Shown: positions 7,937 to 16,488, counted from the stretch's first letter. The stretch: 64,000 nt of DNA from JBFGCM01 sp041581135 (GCA_041581135.1 JBFGCM010000007.1:3430-67429), one strand, 5' to 3'. Program-made: numbers and translations. The notes: a model not told the origin generated them from the letters alone.

Positions 7937-8616
7937 CAGTCACGCATTCGGTAGCCCACTCCCCACACCGTCTCGATGGGGATGTCCGGGAGCTTCTTGC
8001 GGAGCTGCCGGATGTGGACATCGACCGTCCTCGTCTCGCCGAAGTACTCGTACCCCCACACTGCCTCGAGGATCTGCGATCTGGACAGCACGAGTCCCAG
8101 GTTGTCGGCCAGGTACCACAAGAGATCGAACTCGCGAGCGGTGGGACGGATCACGGTTCCATCCGGCAGGGTGACTTCACGCCGCCCCGAGTCGATCCGG
8201 AAGCTCGTCACCTCCAACGTCTGCGGCGCCATCGGCCGCTCCTCGGCACGCCGGAGGACGGCCTTGACTCGCGCCACCAACTCGCGCGGCGAGAACGGCT
8301 TCGTCACGTAGTCGTCTGCACCGATCTCCAGACCGACCACCTTGTCCACCTCGCTGTCGCGAGCCGTGAGCATGATGACCGGCACGTCGGACGTGGCGCG
8401 GATCCGGCGACACACCTCGACGCCGTCCATGCCCGGCAGCCCCAGATCCAACAACACGACTCGGGCCTCACGCGAGGCCAGCCGATCCAACCCGCTCTCA
8501 CCGTCGGCGGCATGCACGAACCGGTAGCCCTCGTTCTCGAAATACATCCGAACCAGTTCGGCGATCTCTTCTTCGTCCTCGATGAGCAGCACCATGCCGC
8601 GATGTGTCTCGGTCAT
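7936..8616 (-). CDS. OmpR/PhoB-family response regulator
   Basis: DNA-binding response regulator, 226 aa. Receiver domain: acidic pocket in LIEDEEE, phospho-acceptor Asp57 in LLDLGLPGMDG, switch threonine in MLTARD, and lysine in YVTKPFSP. A winged-helix effector follows (about 130-226) with LLWYLADNLG and RTVDVHIRQLRKKL. It is first in the regulator-kinase pair. The 65 bp upstream (8617-8681) contain imperfect repeats around TTACAAACG and AACAAGTGTT that could be an autoregulatory site; I cannot assign it. Confidence 0.93.
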   Translation of the reverse strand: MTETHRGMVLLIEDEEEIAELVRMYFENEGYRFVHAADGESGLDRLASREARVVLLDLGLPGMDGVEVCRRIRATSDVPVIMLTARDSEVDKVVGLEIGADDYVTKPFSPRELVARVKAVLRRAEERPMAPQTLEVTSFRIDSGRREVTLPDGTVIRPTAREFDLLWYLADNLGLVLSRSQILEAVWGYEYFGETRTVDVHIRQLRKKLPDIPIETVWGVGYRMRD

Positions 8617-8681
8617 CTCACTCGAATCATCGGTAACACTTGTTCGACGTTTGTAAGAGGTGAGTGAAGGAAACGGGCGAC

Positions 8682-9608
8682 CTACACCAGCGGGAGTGCT
8701 TCCACCCGGGCCGAGGCCGTGCCGCCTTCCCAGGTGACCTCGACCCTGTCGGCGGGCTGCACCTCACGACGGATGAGGCCCAGGCCGACCGGAGCCATCA
8801 CTTCGAGCGACTCGGCGACCGATGTGATCCGACCGACCACCCGCTCGCCGCTGACGACTTCGGCGCCCTCGGGCGGCAACACGTTGTCCTCGAGCACGAC
8901 GGCGCGCAGATGCCGGTTGACGTGGCCGCGAGAGTCGATGCGGGCCACCAGCTCCTGGCCCAGGTAGCACCCCTTGGTGAAGGACACGGCGCCCTCGACC
9001 ACATCTGCTTCCTGGGGAATGGTCGACCCATCGATGTCGACTCCCATGCGGGGCTCCCCCTGCTCCACTCGCACGGCGGTCAGCGCCAGGCGGCCGGCGC
9101 GGGCCGCCCCGTTGCCGAGCACGGTGGGCTCGGACTCCTCAGCGATGAAGTAGCGAGGCAGAGAACCCAACGGGGCCTTTGCCACCAGTGGATGCGCCGA
9201 CCAGCCATCGGTGACGAGCTCGATGCGACCGAGCACGGTGGCTGCCTCGGGCCCCACGAGGCTGGAGAGCTCTGCAGGCCCGGTGATCTGCGCATCCACC
9301 CGTATCTTGAACCGGGAGAGATCGCCGACGACGTCGTCCCCCACCCCGGCGTCGGCAACGAGCCCGAACTCGGCGTCCCCGACCAACACCCAGAGCACCG
9401 CCCGCAGCTTGCCTTGCGGCGCCAGCAGCAGCGACCGCACCACGCTCCCCGGTACCGCCGCCGCGAGGTCCTGACTGAGGAGTCCGTCGAGGAATCCGGC
9501 CGCGTCGGGCCCCCGCACCCACACCACTTCGTGCGTGCCGGTGACCACCGCGGCGCCCGTGCGAAGTGAGGCGTATTCGCCGGTGACGTCGCCGTAGGAG
9601 TCAGACAT
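8682..9608 (-). CDS. ygfZ: Folate-binding YgfZ/CAF17-family protein
   Basis: GcvT-like tetrahydrofolate-binding protein that in other bacteria supports assembly or repair of Fe-S clusters in particular enzymes. The 308-aa product has the family signature KGCYLGQELVARIDSRG with its conserved cysteine. ATG at 9608 overlaps the trpE stop by 8 nt, and GGAG precedes it; an upstream TTG at 9623 is a weaker alternative. Co-transcription with trpE looks likely. Fe-S enzymes nearby that could be clients are Nth and the OYE fusion, but that link is speculative. Confidence 0.88.
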   Translation of the reverse strand: MSDSYGDVTGEYASLRTGAAVVTGTHEVVWVRGPDAAGFLDGLLSQDLAAAVPGSVVRSLLLAPQGKLRAVLWVLVGDAEFGLVADAGVGDDVVGDLSRFKIRVDAQITGPAELSSLVGPEAATVLGRIELVTDGWSAHPLVAKAPLGSLPRYFIAEESEPTVLGNGAARAGRLALTAVRVEQGEPRMGVDIDGSTIPQEADVVEGAVSFTKGCYLGQELVARIDSRGHVNRHLRAVVLEDNVLPPEGAEVVSGERVVGRITSVAESLEVMAPVGLGLIRREVQPADRVEVTWEGGTASARVEALPLV

Positions 9609-11061
9609 CGCCGGCAGCTCCAATGGCGGCGAGGGCGGCGGCGGCCTTGTTCAGACACTCTTCGTACTCGGCGACGGCGACACTGTCCGCCACGATGCCG
9701 GCGCCCGCCTGCACCCAGGCCTTGCCACCGGCTATCACAAGGGTTCGCAGTGCAATCGCCGTATCGAGGTTCCCGGAGAAGTCCACGTACCCCACCGCAC
9801 CGGCGTATGGGCCACGAGCCGTCGGCTCCAGCTCGTCGATGATCTCCATCGCTCTCACCTTGGGCGCCCCCGACACCGTGCCATGCGGGAAGGTCGCTCG
9901 CAGGACGTCCACGGGACCCAGGCCGTCGCGGATGCGGCCCGACACACCGGAGACGATGTGCATGACATGGGAATACCGCTCGATCACCATCAGCTCGTCC
10001 ACCGTGATGGATCCGAACTCGCACACCCGACCCAGGTCGTTGCGCGCCAAATCGACCAGCATGACGTGCTCGGCCCGCTCCTTGGGATCGGCGAGCAGCT
10101 CGGCGGCCAGCGCCTCGTCCTCGCGCGGCGACAATCCTCGAGGGCGGGTGCCGGCGATCGGTCGACTCGTCACCTGCCCGTCCCGTAGCCGCGACATCAA
10201 CTCCGGCGACGAACCCGCGATGGAAAGGCCACGACGCCGGACAAAGAACAGGAACGGTGACGGGTTCACCAGCCGCAGTGCCCGGTATACGGCAAACGGG
10301 TCGCCATCGAAGTCGGCCTCGAGCCGGAGCGATGGCACGATCTGGAAGGCGTCGCCCGCATTGATGTAGTCGACGGCACGCTCCACCGAAGTGATGAACT
10401 CCGCCTTGGTGGTGTTCGACCGAGCCTCCGGCGCGACGTCGAACCGGGGACGGGCGTGCACCGTGTATGGCTGCCGATGGCCAAGGCGGTCCACCACCTC
10501 TCCCAGCTCGGCGGCGGCCTCGTCGTACTGATGCTCGGGATGATCCCCGACGTACACGTTGCGGAAGATCCGTAGCGTCTGCGCGAACCGGTCCAGCGCC
10601 ACCACGAAACCGGGGAACATCCAGACCATCTCGGGAAGACCCCGATCGTCGGGAGGCGGATCGGGAAGATGCTCCACGTACCGCACACAGTCGTAGGACA
10701 GATACCCGACGCCCCCGGCGTAGAAAGGAGGCGCATCGTCGGGGACGGCGGTCCGATGCCGCTGCAGCACGATTTCGAGTGCCTCGAGCGGGTCGGCTCC
10801 GGACAGATCGATGTTGGAGCCCTCGAGCCGGCTCGTCCCGCCCTGGCTCACCAAGGTGACCTCGGGACGCCAGCCGACGAACGACCACCTCGCCCACCGC
10901 TCACCACCCTCGACGGACTCCAGCAGGAATCCGTCGTTGTCGCCGACCAACCTCTCGAAGACGGACACAGCCGTTTCGCGATCGCCGAGCACATCGATCC
11001 ACACCGGCACCACCTCGTGTGAGGCGGCCAGCGTCATGAATTCGGCGCGTGAGGGCTGCAC
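9601..11061 (-). CDS. trpE: Anthranilate synthase component I
   Basis: Chorismate to anthranilate, using ammonia from a TrpG amidotransferase that is not in this window. The 486-aa product has FLLESVEGGERWARWSFVG (the N-terminal TrpE motif that binds the feedback inhibitor tryptophan) and the catalytic core ITSRPIAGTRPRG, FPHGTVSGAPKVRAMEIID and GAVGYVDFSGN. These favour TrpE over PabB. The GTG start has no SD. A -10-like CAATAT ends 6 nt before it, inside a palindrome, suggesting a leaderless, regulated transcript. It is separated from trpCFBA by ygfZ, the two-component pair and the cytochrome. Confidence 0.93.
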   Translation of the reverse strand: MQPSRAEFMTLAASHEVVPVWIDVLGDRETAVSVFERLVGDNDGFLLESVEGGERWARWSFVGWRPEVTLVSQGGTSRLEGSNIDLSGADPLEALEIVLQRHRTAVPDDAPPFYAGGVGYLSYDCVRYVEHLPDPPPDDRGLPEMVWMFPGFVVALDRFAQTLRIFRNVYVGDHPEHQYDEAAAELGEVVDRLGHRQPYTVHARPRFDVAPEARSNTTKAEFITSVERAVDYINAGDAFQIVPSLRLEADFDGDPFAVYRALRLVNPSPFLFFVRRRGLSIAGSSPELMSRLRDGQVTSRPIAGTRPRGLSPREDEALAAELLADPKERAEHVMLVDLARNDLGRVCEFGSITVDELMVIERYSHVMHIVSGVSGRIRDGLGPVDVLRATFPHGTVSGAPKVRAMEIIDELEPTARGPYAGAVGYVDFSGNLDTAIALRTLVIAGGKAWVQAGAGIVADSVAVAEYEECLNKAAAALAAIGAAGDV

Positions 11062-11062
11062 G

Positions 11063-11077
11063 GGACCATATTGGTCC
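11063..11077 (-). promoter_or_regulatory. Palindromic operator overlapping the trpE -10
   Basis: GGACCATATTGGTCC is a perfect inverted repeat (6-bp arms, 3-bp centre) ending one base before the trpE GTG. On the minus strand it contains CAATAT (11073-11068), placed exactly for transcription to begin at the GTG. A dimeric repressor here would block RNA polymerase. The regulator is unknown. Confidence 0.5.
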
Positions 11078-11135
11078 GTCCTGAGCCGTCACGGGCTGCC
11101 AACGAGCACCAGACCGGTGGAAGCGCCGACAGGAC

Positions 11136-11276
11136 GGGCTCCAACGACCGGCGCCGGAGCAGCGACAACACGACTCGGGCGGCCGTCGCCTGCGGGACCA
11201 CGCACCAGAGCGGCAGCACGTAGCTGCGACGGCCCCACCACCCGGGCTCCGAGCACCCGCGCCGGAGCAGCTACAA
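11136..11276. repeat. Imperfect 33-bp direct repeat in the trpE-ccdA gap
   Basis: Two copies (11136-11168 and 11244-11276) both begin GGGCTCC and share CGCCGGAGCAGC. They differ at 5 of 33 positions and lie 108 bp apart, a multiple of three. On the minus strand the stretch is open for about 60 codons and rich in Ala, Val and Pro (VAAPARVLGARVVG... VVAAPAPVVGARPVG), without a convincing start. It may be a decayed coding remnant. The rest of the 217-bp gap shows nothing else. Confidence 0.35.
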
Positions 11277-11278
11277 GG

Positions 11279-12034
11279 CTAAATAGTCGTGAGACCGTCC
11301 AGGTTGAGTCTTATCAAGAGATCGGTGAACCACGAGGACAACCGGGTCAGCTCACCGGTCACCATGAGCACGCCAAAGCCGGCGAGCAGGAGGCCGGACG
11401 CCACGTTGATGGGACGGACATAGCGACGGACCCAGGTGAAGAACGAGAACGCCTTGGTCATGGCCAGGGAGGCCAGCAGGAAGGGGATGCCGAGCCCGAG
11501 GGAGTACGCAGCGAGCAATCCCATGCCGCGACCGACGGTGTCCTCGCTCGAAGCAAGGGCAAAGATGGCGGCGAGGACGGGACCGATGCACGGCGTCCAG
11601 CCGAATGCGAAGGCGGCACCCATCACCGGCGGAGCGAAGCTGCCCAGCTTGCTCGGTCGCACGTCGACCCGGCGTTCCCGCATGAAGGGCAAGAGGATGC
11701 GTGGGTTCCACACGGCGGTGACGGCGATGAACACCCCCATCAGGATGACGACCCATCCGGCGATCCGGGTGAACGTGCCGAGGTTCTGTCGCATGAACGA
11801 TCCCAAACCGGTGGCAAAGGCCCCCAACATCACGAACACCGTGGTGAACCCGGCGATGAAGAGCAACGTGCCGGTGGCGACCTTGCGCACCGAGGCATTG
11901 CCCTCGGCGAGGTCCTGCACCGAGTACCCGGACATGAGGCTCAAGTAGCCGGGCAGCAACGGCAGCACGCACGGCGACACGAAGCTGAGCGCACCGAACA
12001 CGAATGCGATGAGGAAATTGACGTCGGTTTCCAT
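11279..12034 (-). CDS. CcdA-like thiol-disulfide transmembrane protein
   Basis: Predicted to carry reducing equivalents across the membrane to extracytoplasmic thioredoxin-like proteins, as CcdA does in cytochrome c maturation. The 251-aa product has about six transmembrane helices. The two redox cysteines sit in SFVSPCVLPLLPGYLSLMSG (TM1) and GWTPCIGPVLA (TM4), the family hallmark. I chose the ATG at 12034 (METDVNF); an extension of 10 codons is possible. It fits with the c-type cytochrome 5 kb away, but no other cytochrome biogenesis gene is here. Confidence 0.87.
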   Translation of the reverse strand: METDVNFLIAFVFGALSFVSPCVLPLLPGYLSLMSGYSVQDLAEGNASVRKVATGTLLFIAGFTTVFVMLGAFATGLGSFMRQNLGTFTRIAGWVVILMGVFIAVTAVWNPRILLPFMRERRVDVRPSKLGSFAPPVMGAAFAFGWTPCIGPVLAAIFALASSEDTVGRGMGLLAAYSLGLGIPFLLASLAMTKAFSFFTWVRRYVRPINVASGLLLAGFGVLMVTGELTRLSSWFTDLLIRLNLDGLTTI

Positions 12035-12145
12035 CGGCCTCGCCCCTGGCTGACATCGGGCCACCCGCCCCGGAGGCCGGCTTCCGAAGCCAACCCGTCA
12101 TGGTGGCGGTTGATTCCCATTATCCCGCCGGTCCGTCGTTGTGGG

Positions 12146-12151
12146 TAATCT
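12146..12151 (+). promoter_or_regulatory. Candidate -10 box for the MFS gene
   Basis: TAATCT lies 9 nt before the GTG start, giving an expected 5' leader of about 0-3 nt. No SD precedes the GTG, in keeping with leaderless transcription. Confidence 0.42.
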
Positions 12152-12160
12152 CTCGGCCTC

Positions 12161-13414
12161 GTGGTGCTCCCGAATGCCCTCCGGCCGGCGACTCGGCTCA
12201 ACGTCCGCGACCGGCGGATCGTGTTTCTCATGGCCGTGGCGGCGTTCGTGTCGGGGTATGGCGGGGCGTTGCTGAGTCACACCTTGCCATACGCCCGGAT
12301 GAGCCTCGACTTGACGGAAGGCGAGTTCAACTGGGTGTTCGCCGCGACCAGAGCGGCTTCGTTCCTGGCGCTCCTCTTCGCGATGGTCGGCGATCGCCGC
12401 GGCCGGCGGCGACCGTTCCTGCTCGCCGTTGCGCTGCTCCCCACCTCCAACCTGCTCACGTCTCTGGTACCCGGCGCGATCCCTTTCGTGGTGTTCCAAT
12501 CGATCACGCGTATCAGCGTGGTGGCGATCGCAGCGCTGGCCGTGGTGATCCTCGCCGAGGAGCTGAGCCCGCCGATTCGGGGATATGGCATCGGCATCTA
12601 TGCCATGACATCGGCGATGGGCACCGGGCTCAGCCTCATCTTGCTGCCGATCACCGAGAGGAGCGATGACGCCTGGCGCATCCTCTTCGCACTCACCGCC
12701 GTCGGGTTCCTGGCCCTCCCGTTGCTGGCAAAGTTTCTCAACGAGTCGCGAGCCTTCGTGCCGGACCTCGACCCGGTCTCGTTCGGACAAGCCATGCGGG
12801 CGGGAGTGGGCAAGTACTTCTGGCCGCTTGCCGGCGTGGCGTTCTTCGTGGCCGCGTTCTCGTCACCGGCGTTCAACTTCGTCCTGGAGCGCATGATCGA
12901 CGATCTGCAGTGGGAGGCGGGGCCGGCTCGGTTCTTGCTGATCGTGTTCTCCGGCGCCGGCACCCTGGGCTTGCTCGCAGGTGGCCGCGCCGCAGACTTG
13001 ATCGGGCGCCGGCCTACCACTGTCGCCGCGATCCTCCTCGGCCTCGTTGGTGGCCTCGGCTTCTACTCACTCGGCTCTGGGTGGCTGTTGGCTCCCTCCA
13101 TCTTCATCGCCTCGTTCGGCGCAAGCATGCTCACACCGGCGTTCGGCGCCCACAAGACCGAGCTCTTCCCCACGCGGATTCGGGCCACCATCGGCGGCTG
13201 GATATCCAACGCGGCGATTGCCGGAAGCATCGGCGGTTTCGTGTTCGGAGCGCTGTACGTCGATTCGCTGGGCTTGTCCATGTCGATTGCCGTCCTCGGT
13301 GTGGGTCTGGTGTTCGCCACCTTCCTGGCGCTCAGGCTCCCGGAGACGAGGGGACGCGATCTGCTCGGAGCGGCCCGCGCAGCTGCCACACCGCCAGAGC
13401 ACTCCCCCGAATAA
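12161..13414 (+). CDS. Major facilitator superfamily transporter
   Basis: Polytopic membrane transporter of 417 aa with 12 predicted helices in two halves. The cytoplasmic loop motifs between helices 2-3 and 8-9 are seen as GDRRGRRRPFLLAV and GRAADLIGRRPTTVA. The acidic-Arg loop FPTRIRATIGGW near the C-terminal half resembles the sugar/metabolite porter branch. Substrate cannot be predicted. GTG start with no SD and a TAATCT box just upstream. The 3' end overlaps the convergent MATE gene by 83 bp. Confidence 0.85.
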   Translation: MVLPNALRPATRLNVRDRRIVFLMAVAAFVSGYGGALLSHTLPYARMSLDLTEGEFNWVFAATRAASFLALLFAMVGDRRGRRRPFLLAVALLPTSNLLTSLVPGAIPFVVFQSITRISVVAIAALAVVILAEELSPPIRGYGIGIYAMTSAMGTGLSLILLPITERSDDAWRILFALTAVGFLALPLLAKFLNESRAFVPDLDPVSFGQAMRAGVGKYFWPLAGVAFFVAAFSSPAFNFVLERMIDDLQWEAGPARFLLIVFSGAGTLGLLAGGRAADLIGRRPTTVAAILLGLVGGLGFYSLGSGWLLAPSIFIASFGASMLTPAFGAHKTELFPTRIRATIGGWISNAAIAGSIGGFVFGALYVDSLGLSMSIAVLGVGLVFATFLALRLPETRGRDLLGAARAAATPPEHSPE

Positions 13415-14660
13415 CCATCAACAGCACGAGACTCCACCACACCCCCTCGAGCCCCCAGCCCATCGGCCCCACCATCGCCAGACCCCCGACGGTGGCGGCG
13501 GCAGCCACGACCATCCACCTGGCGAGGTAGCCGAACGCCTGCGCACCGATCGCAATGCCGTCCCAGACGAACACGAGCGCATTGAGCGGTTGCATGACGA
13601 TCACCAGCCAGTACACCGCTCCCACCGCCGCCACCACCGCGGCATCGTCCGTGAAGAGCGATGGCAAGAACGGCCGGCCGATCCAGAGCGCGACCGACAG
13701 CCCGACTCCGGCGACGAGGCCAAGGCCGAGGAGCCGCACAGTCACGTCGCGAGCAAGCCGCACGTCGACCGCCAAGTAGCGACCGACCATCGCCTGGCCG
13801 GCCACGGCGAGCGCGTCGAGGACCAGGGCGAGGAACAACCACACCTGAAAGGCCACCTGGTGGGCGGCCACGGCGATGGTGCCGAGCCGGGTCGCGACCG
13901 CGGTGGCATAGGTGAACGCGGCCAGCAGCGCCGCCGTGCGCAGCACCAGTGCCCGACCGGCGCCCAGCAGGTGGCGCGCGTCCGACCACTTCGGCCGAGT
14001 CAGCACCACTCCGAGTTCGATACGGCGCGACTTCAGCAACAACCACCCGAACCAGAACGCACCCAGCCACTGCGCCACCACCGTTGCCCACGCCGCCCCC
14101 GCAACCCCCAATCCTGCTCCGAAGATGAGGAGCGGGTCCAACGCCAGGTTGATCACCGACACCACGACGGCCACTACGAACGGGGTGCGCGTGTCCTGGT
14201 ACCCGCGGAAGGCACCATGGCCGACCGTGCTCAGCAACACGGCCGGCACGGCGAGCGCCCTGATTCGTAGGTACGTCAGTGCCGGAGGCGCCACCTCCTC
14301 GCCGGCGCCCATCACGCTCACGAACGCATCGTCGAACAACCACAGCGCGAGCGTTCCGGCGACGCCCAGGACGAGGCCCACCGCCAGCGCGGTCGCGACG
14401 AAGCGGCCGGCGCGCTCTCGCCTGCCTTCCGCGACCTCGGCGGCCACGAAGGGCGTGGTGCCGTACGCAAGGAAGTTGAACAGGAAGAACGCCACCCCGA
14501 ACACGGCGCCGGCGACCGCCAAACCGCCCAACTCGGCTGGTCCCAGCCGACCGACCCAGGCCGTGTCAACGAGCGACACCAGAGGGTCCGCCGCCAGGGC
14601 GCCCAGCGCCGGAAGGGCCAGCCGAGCGATCTCATGGTCGTACGGGCTGCGGAACCTCAT
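13332..14660 (-). CDS. MATE-family efflux transporter (DinF-like)
   Basis: Predicted cation-coupled multidrug or metabolite exporter with 12 helices in two MatE repeats, 442 aa. It opens SPYDHEIARLALPALGALAADPLVSLVDTAWVGRLG, the usual DinF-type start, and the second half has VARRLG-like loops and IAVAAHQVAFQVW. ATG at 14660 was chosen on homology; the open frame continues upstream only as antisense of nth. It lies 25 nt after nth, so the two probably form a unit. Its last 83 bp are antisense to the 3' end of the MFS gene. Confidence 0.88.
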   Translation of the reverse strand: MRFRSPYDHEIARLALPALGALAADPLVSLVDTAWVGRLGPAELGGLAVAGAVFGVAFFLFNFLAYGTTPFVAAEVAEGRRERAGRFVATALAVGLVLGVAGTLALWLFDDAFVSVMGAGEEVAPPALTYLRIRALAVPAVLLSTVGHGAFRGYQDTRTPFVVAVVVSVINLALDPLLIFGAGLGVAGAAWATVVAQWLGAFWFGWLLLKSRRIELGVVLTRPKWSDARHLLGAGRALVLRTAALLAAFTYATAVATRLGTIAVAAHQVAFQVWLFLALVLDALAVAGQAMVGRYLAVDVRLARDVTVRLLGLGLVAGVGLSVALWIGRPFLPSLFTDDAAVVAAVGAVYWLVIVMQPLNALVFVWDGIAIGAQAFGYLARWMVVAAAATVGGLAMVGPMGWGLEGVWWSLVLLMVIRGSALAVWQLRGPLRADRVPSSPGA

Positions 14661-14685
14661 GGGGTGGCAGCGGCCGATCGCTCGC

Positions 14686-15351
14686 TCACGGGGGACCGGG
14701 CGTCTTGTCCGGGTATGGGCAGCGATCTGCGAGAGGACACTCCCAGCAGCGAGGACGCTTGGCATCGCAGACGTCACGCCCGAACTGAATCACCCGCATC
14801 GAGATGCCCGACCACTTCCCTCGGGGGTAAAGCGCCATGAGCTTGGCCTCCACCTTCACAGGGTCGGATTCGTCCACCAGGCCGAGGCGATTGGTGACGC
14901 GCTTCACGTGCGTGTCGACTGCGATCGCGGGGATGTCCCACATCTCCGCCAGCACCACCGATGCAGTCTTGCGGCCCACACCCCGCAGCTTGACGAGTTG
15001 GTCGAGATCCCGGGGTACCTCACCACCGTATGTGTCGAGCAGATCGACGGAGAGCTCCTGGATGGACTTGGCCTTCTGCCTGAAGAACCCGGTCGAGTAC
15101 ACCATCTGCTCGACCTCCTCGGGATTGGCCGCCGCAAGGTCGGCCGGGGTGGGCCAGCGGTCGAACAGACGACCCGACACCTTGTTGACGTTCTCGTCGG
15201 TGGTCTGCGCCGACAGCACGGTGACGACCAACAGCTGCCACGGGTTGTCGTAGTCGAGTGCGGTGCCGATGTCGGGGTAGCGTTTCTCGAGGCGGTTGAG
15301 GACGACCCGTGCCGCGCGACGCTCGGCGGCGGTTGTCTCCGGGAGCTGCAT
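14686..15351 (-). CDS. nth: Endonuclease III
   Basis: Bifunctional DNA glycosylase/AP lyase that removes oxidised pyrimidines. The 221-aa product has a helix-hairpin-helix followed by the catalytic Lys128 (GVGRKTASVV) and Asp146 (AVDTHVKR). The [4Fe-4S] loop is complete: Cys195, Cys202, Cys205, Cys211 (C-x6-C-x2-C-x5-C). ATG at 15351 is preceded by TAACAT 10 nt upstream and gives the normal length. Probably transcribed with the MATE gene. Confidence 0.96.
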   Translation of the reverse strand: MQLPETTAAERRAARVVLNRLEKRYPDIGTALDYDNPWQLLVVTVLSAQTTDENVNKVSGRLFDRWPTPADLAAANPEEVEQMVYSTGFFRQKAKSIQELSVDLLDTYGGEVPRDLDQLVKLRGVGRKTASVVLAEMWDIPAIAVDTHVKRVTNRLGLVDESDPVKVEAKLMALYPRGKWSGISMRVIQFGRDVCDAKRPRCWECPLADRCPYPDKTPGPP

Positions 15352-15361
15352 GAGGGCTCGG

Positions 15362-15367
15362 ATGTTA
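15362..15367 (-). promoter_or_regulatory. Candidate -10 box for nth
   Basis: TAACAT on the minus strand ends 10 nt before the nth ATG, predicting a leader of only a few bases. It shares the 111-bp divergent gap with the xpt promoter candidate. Confidence 0.4.
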
Positions 15368-15448
15368 CCTCTCGAGCCCCCTACCGTCGGGGGCGAGGTC
15401 ACCACGGCACAGCGGCATCGAGGCCGGGCGTAGTCACGACGTCACGAG

Positions 15449-15454
15449 TACGCT
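15449..15454 (+). promoter_or_regulatory. Candidate -10 box for xpt
   Basis: TACGCT ends 8 nt before the TTG chosen as the xpt start. No SD is present near either possible TTG. Confidence 0.33.
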
Positions 15455-15462
15455 TGCGCCTC

Positions 15463-16023
15463 TTGGATCTGCGCACTGCCGTCGAGAGGCACTCCCGGGT
15501 AGAGGGGAACCTGTTGCTCGTGGACGAGTTCCTCAACCATCGGGTGGATCCGGGCGTGCTCGCCGACATCGGGGCCTCGTTCTCCGCGTGCTTCGGGCCG
15601 AGTGCGCCGGACGCCATCATCACGGCAGAGGCGTCCGGTATCCCTCCGGCCATCGCCACCGGTCTGGCGCTCCGCGTTCCCGTGGTGTACGCCAAGAAGT
15701 TCCTCGGCCCGGGCGACCGCTATGCGTATTTCCGCGAAGTGGTCTCACCGACCAAGGGCGCCGAGTACCGCGTGGAAGTTGCCCGCCGGTTGCTGCAGGC
15801 GGGACAACGGATGATCGTCCTCGACGACTTCCTCTCGGGTGGTCGAACCGCCGAGGCACTCGGTGACATCATCGAGGAGGCAGGGTCGACGGTGGCCGGA
15901 ATGGGCTTCGTCATCGAGAAGACCTACATGGAAGGACGCAGCCGGCTCGAGAACCATGGCTGGGAAGTCCATTCCCTGGTCAAGGTGCATTCGCTCGACG
16001 ACGGGGTGATGAGGCTGGGATGA
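15463..16023 (+). CDS. xpt: Xanthine phosphoribosyltransferase
   Basis: Purine salvage: xanthine + PRPP to XMP. The sequence follows Bacillus Xpt closely: EGNLLLVDEFLNHRVDP, TAEASGIPPAIATGLAL with VPVVYAKK, and the PRPP-binding loop MIVLDDFLSGGRTAEAL (Bacillus-type IDDFLANGQ). No ATG or GTG lies near the expected N-terminus. TTG at 15463 (186 aa) fits best because a TACGCT box stands 8 nt upstream; TTG at 15454 (189 aa) is equally close in length. I see no purine riboswitch. Its stop overlaps the thioesterase ATG (ATGA). Confidence 0.88.
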   Translation: MDLRTAVERHSRVEGNLLLVDEFLNHRVDPGVLADIGASFSACFGPSAPDAIITAEASGIPPAIATGLALRVPVVYAKKFLGPGDRYAYFREVVSPTKGAEYRVEVARRLLQAGQRMIVLDDFLSGGRTAEALGDIIEEAGSTVAGMGFVIEKTYMEGRSRLENHGWEVHSLVKVHSLDDGVMRLG

Positions 16024-16478
16024 CGACGGAGCTTCCCGACGGAGTACCACTGGCAGAGGCGGTCACCGCCATCAAGCGGCAGTATGAGCGGTGTTTCGGG
16101 TGCGGCGATGCCAACCCGATGGGATTGCGCCTCGCCGAGTTCGTCAAGAACGGCGACACCATCACGGCTGCGTTCACTCCACGATCGGACTTCCGCGGCT
16201 TCGAGGGTGTCCTCCACGGCGGCATCGTGATGGCAGCGCTGGACGAGGTGATGGCGTGGACCGCGATGCTGGTCGAAGGCGTCTTCGTGGTCACGGGCAC
16301 GCTCGATGTGCGGTTCGGGAAGACCGCCCCGGTCGACGCCGGCTACGAGATGCAGGGGAAGTTGGAGAAGCGCCGCGGGAAGCGCCTCATCATCTCCGGC
16401 GAGATGCGAACGGCCGAGACGACAGTGGCGTCCGCCCGCGGTCTCTTCGTCGCCGACGAGCGGGTGAATGTTCCCTGA
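16020..16478 (+). CDS. PaaI-type hotdog-fold thioesterase
   Basis: Predicted acyl-CoA thioesterase of 152 aa with the hotdog fold. The helix signature FEGVLHGGIVMAALDEVMAW carries the His-Gly-Gly and catalytic acid typical of the PaaI/YigI group. An N-terminal CFGCG motif precedes NPMGLRL, as in many actinobacterial hotdog proteins. ATG overlaps the xpt stop by 4 nt, so it is co-translated with xpt, though no metabolic link is obvious. Substrate unknown. Confidence 0.85.
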   Translation: MTTELPDGVPLAEAVTAIKRQYERCFGCGDANPMGLRLAEFVKNGDTITAAFTPRSDFRGFEGVLHGGIVMAALDEVMAWTAMLVEGVFVVTGTLDVRFGKTAPVDAGYEMQGKLEKRRGKRLIISGEMRTAETTVASARGLFVADERVNVP

Positions 16479-16488
16479 CCGCACGAGG

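Noticed and set aside
13912..15462. Long plus-strand open frame of about 500 codons leading into xpt
   Set aside because: It is antisense to the MATE and nth genes and reads as low-complexity Arg/Ala/Ser sequence; only the part after about 15454 matches Xpt.
15352..15462. Possible purine riboswitch before xpt
   Set aside because: The gap is short, GC-rich, and lacks the three-way-junction core sequences.
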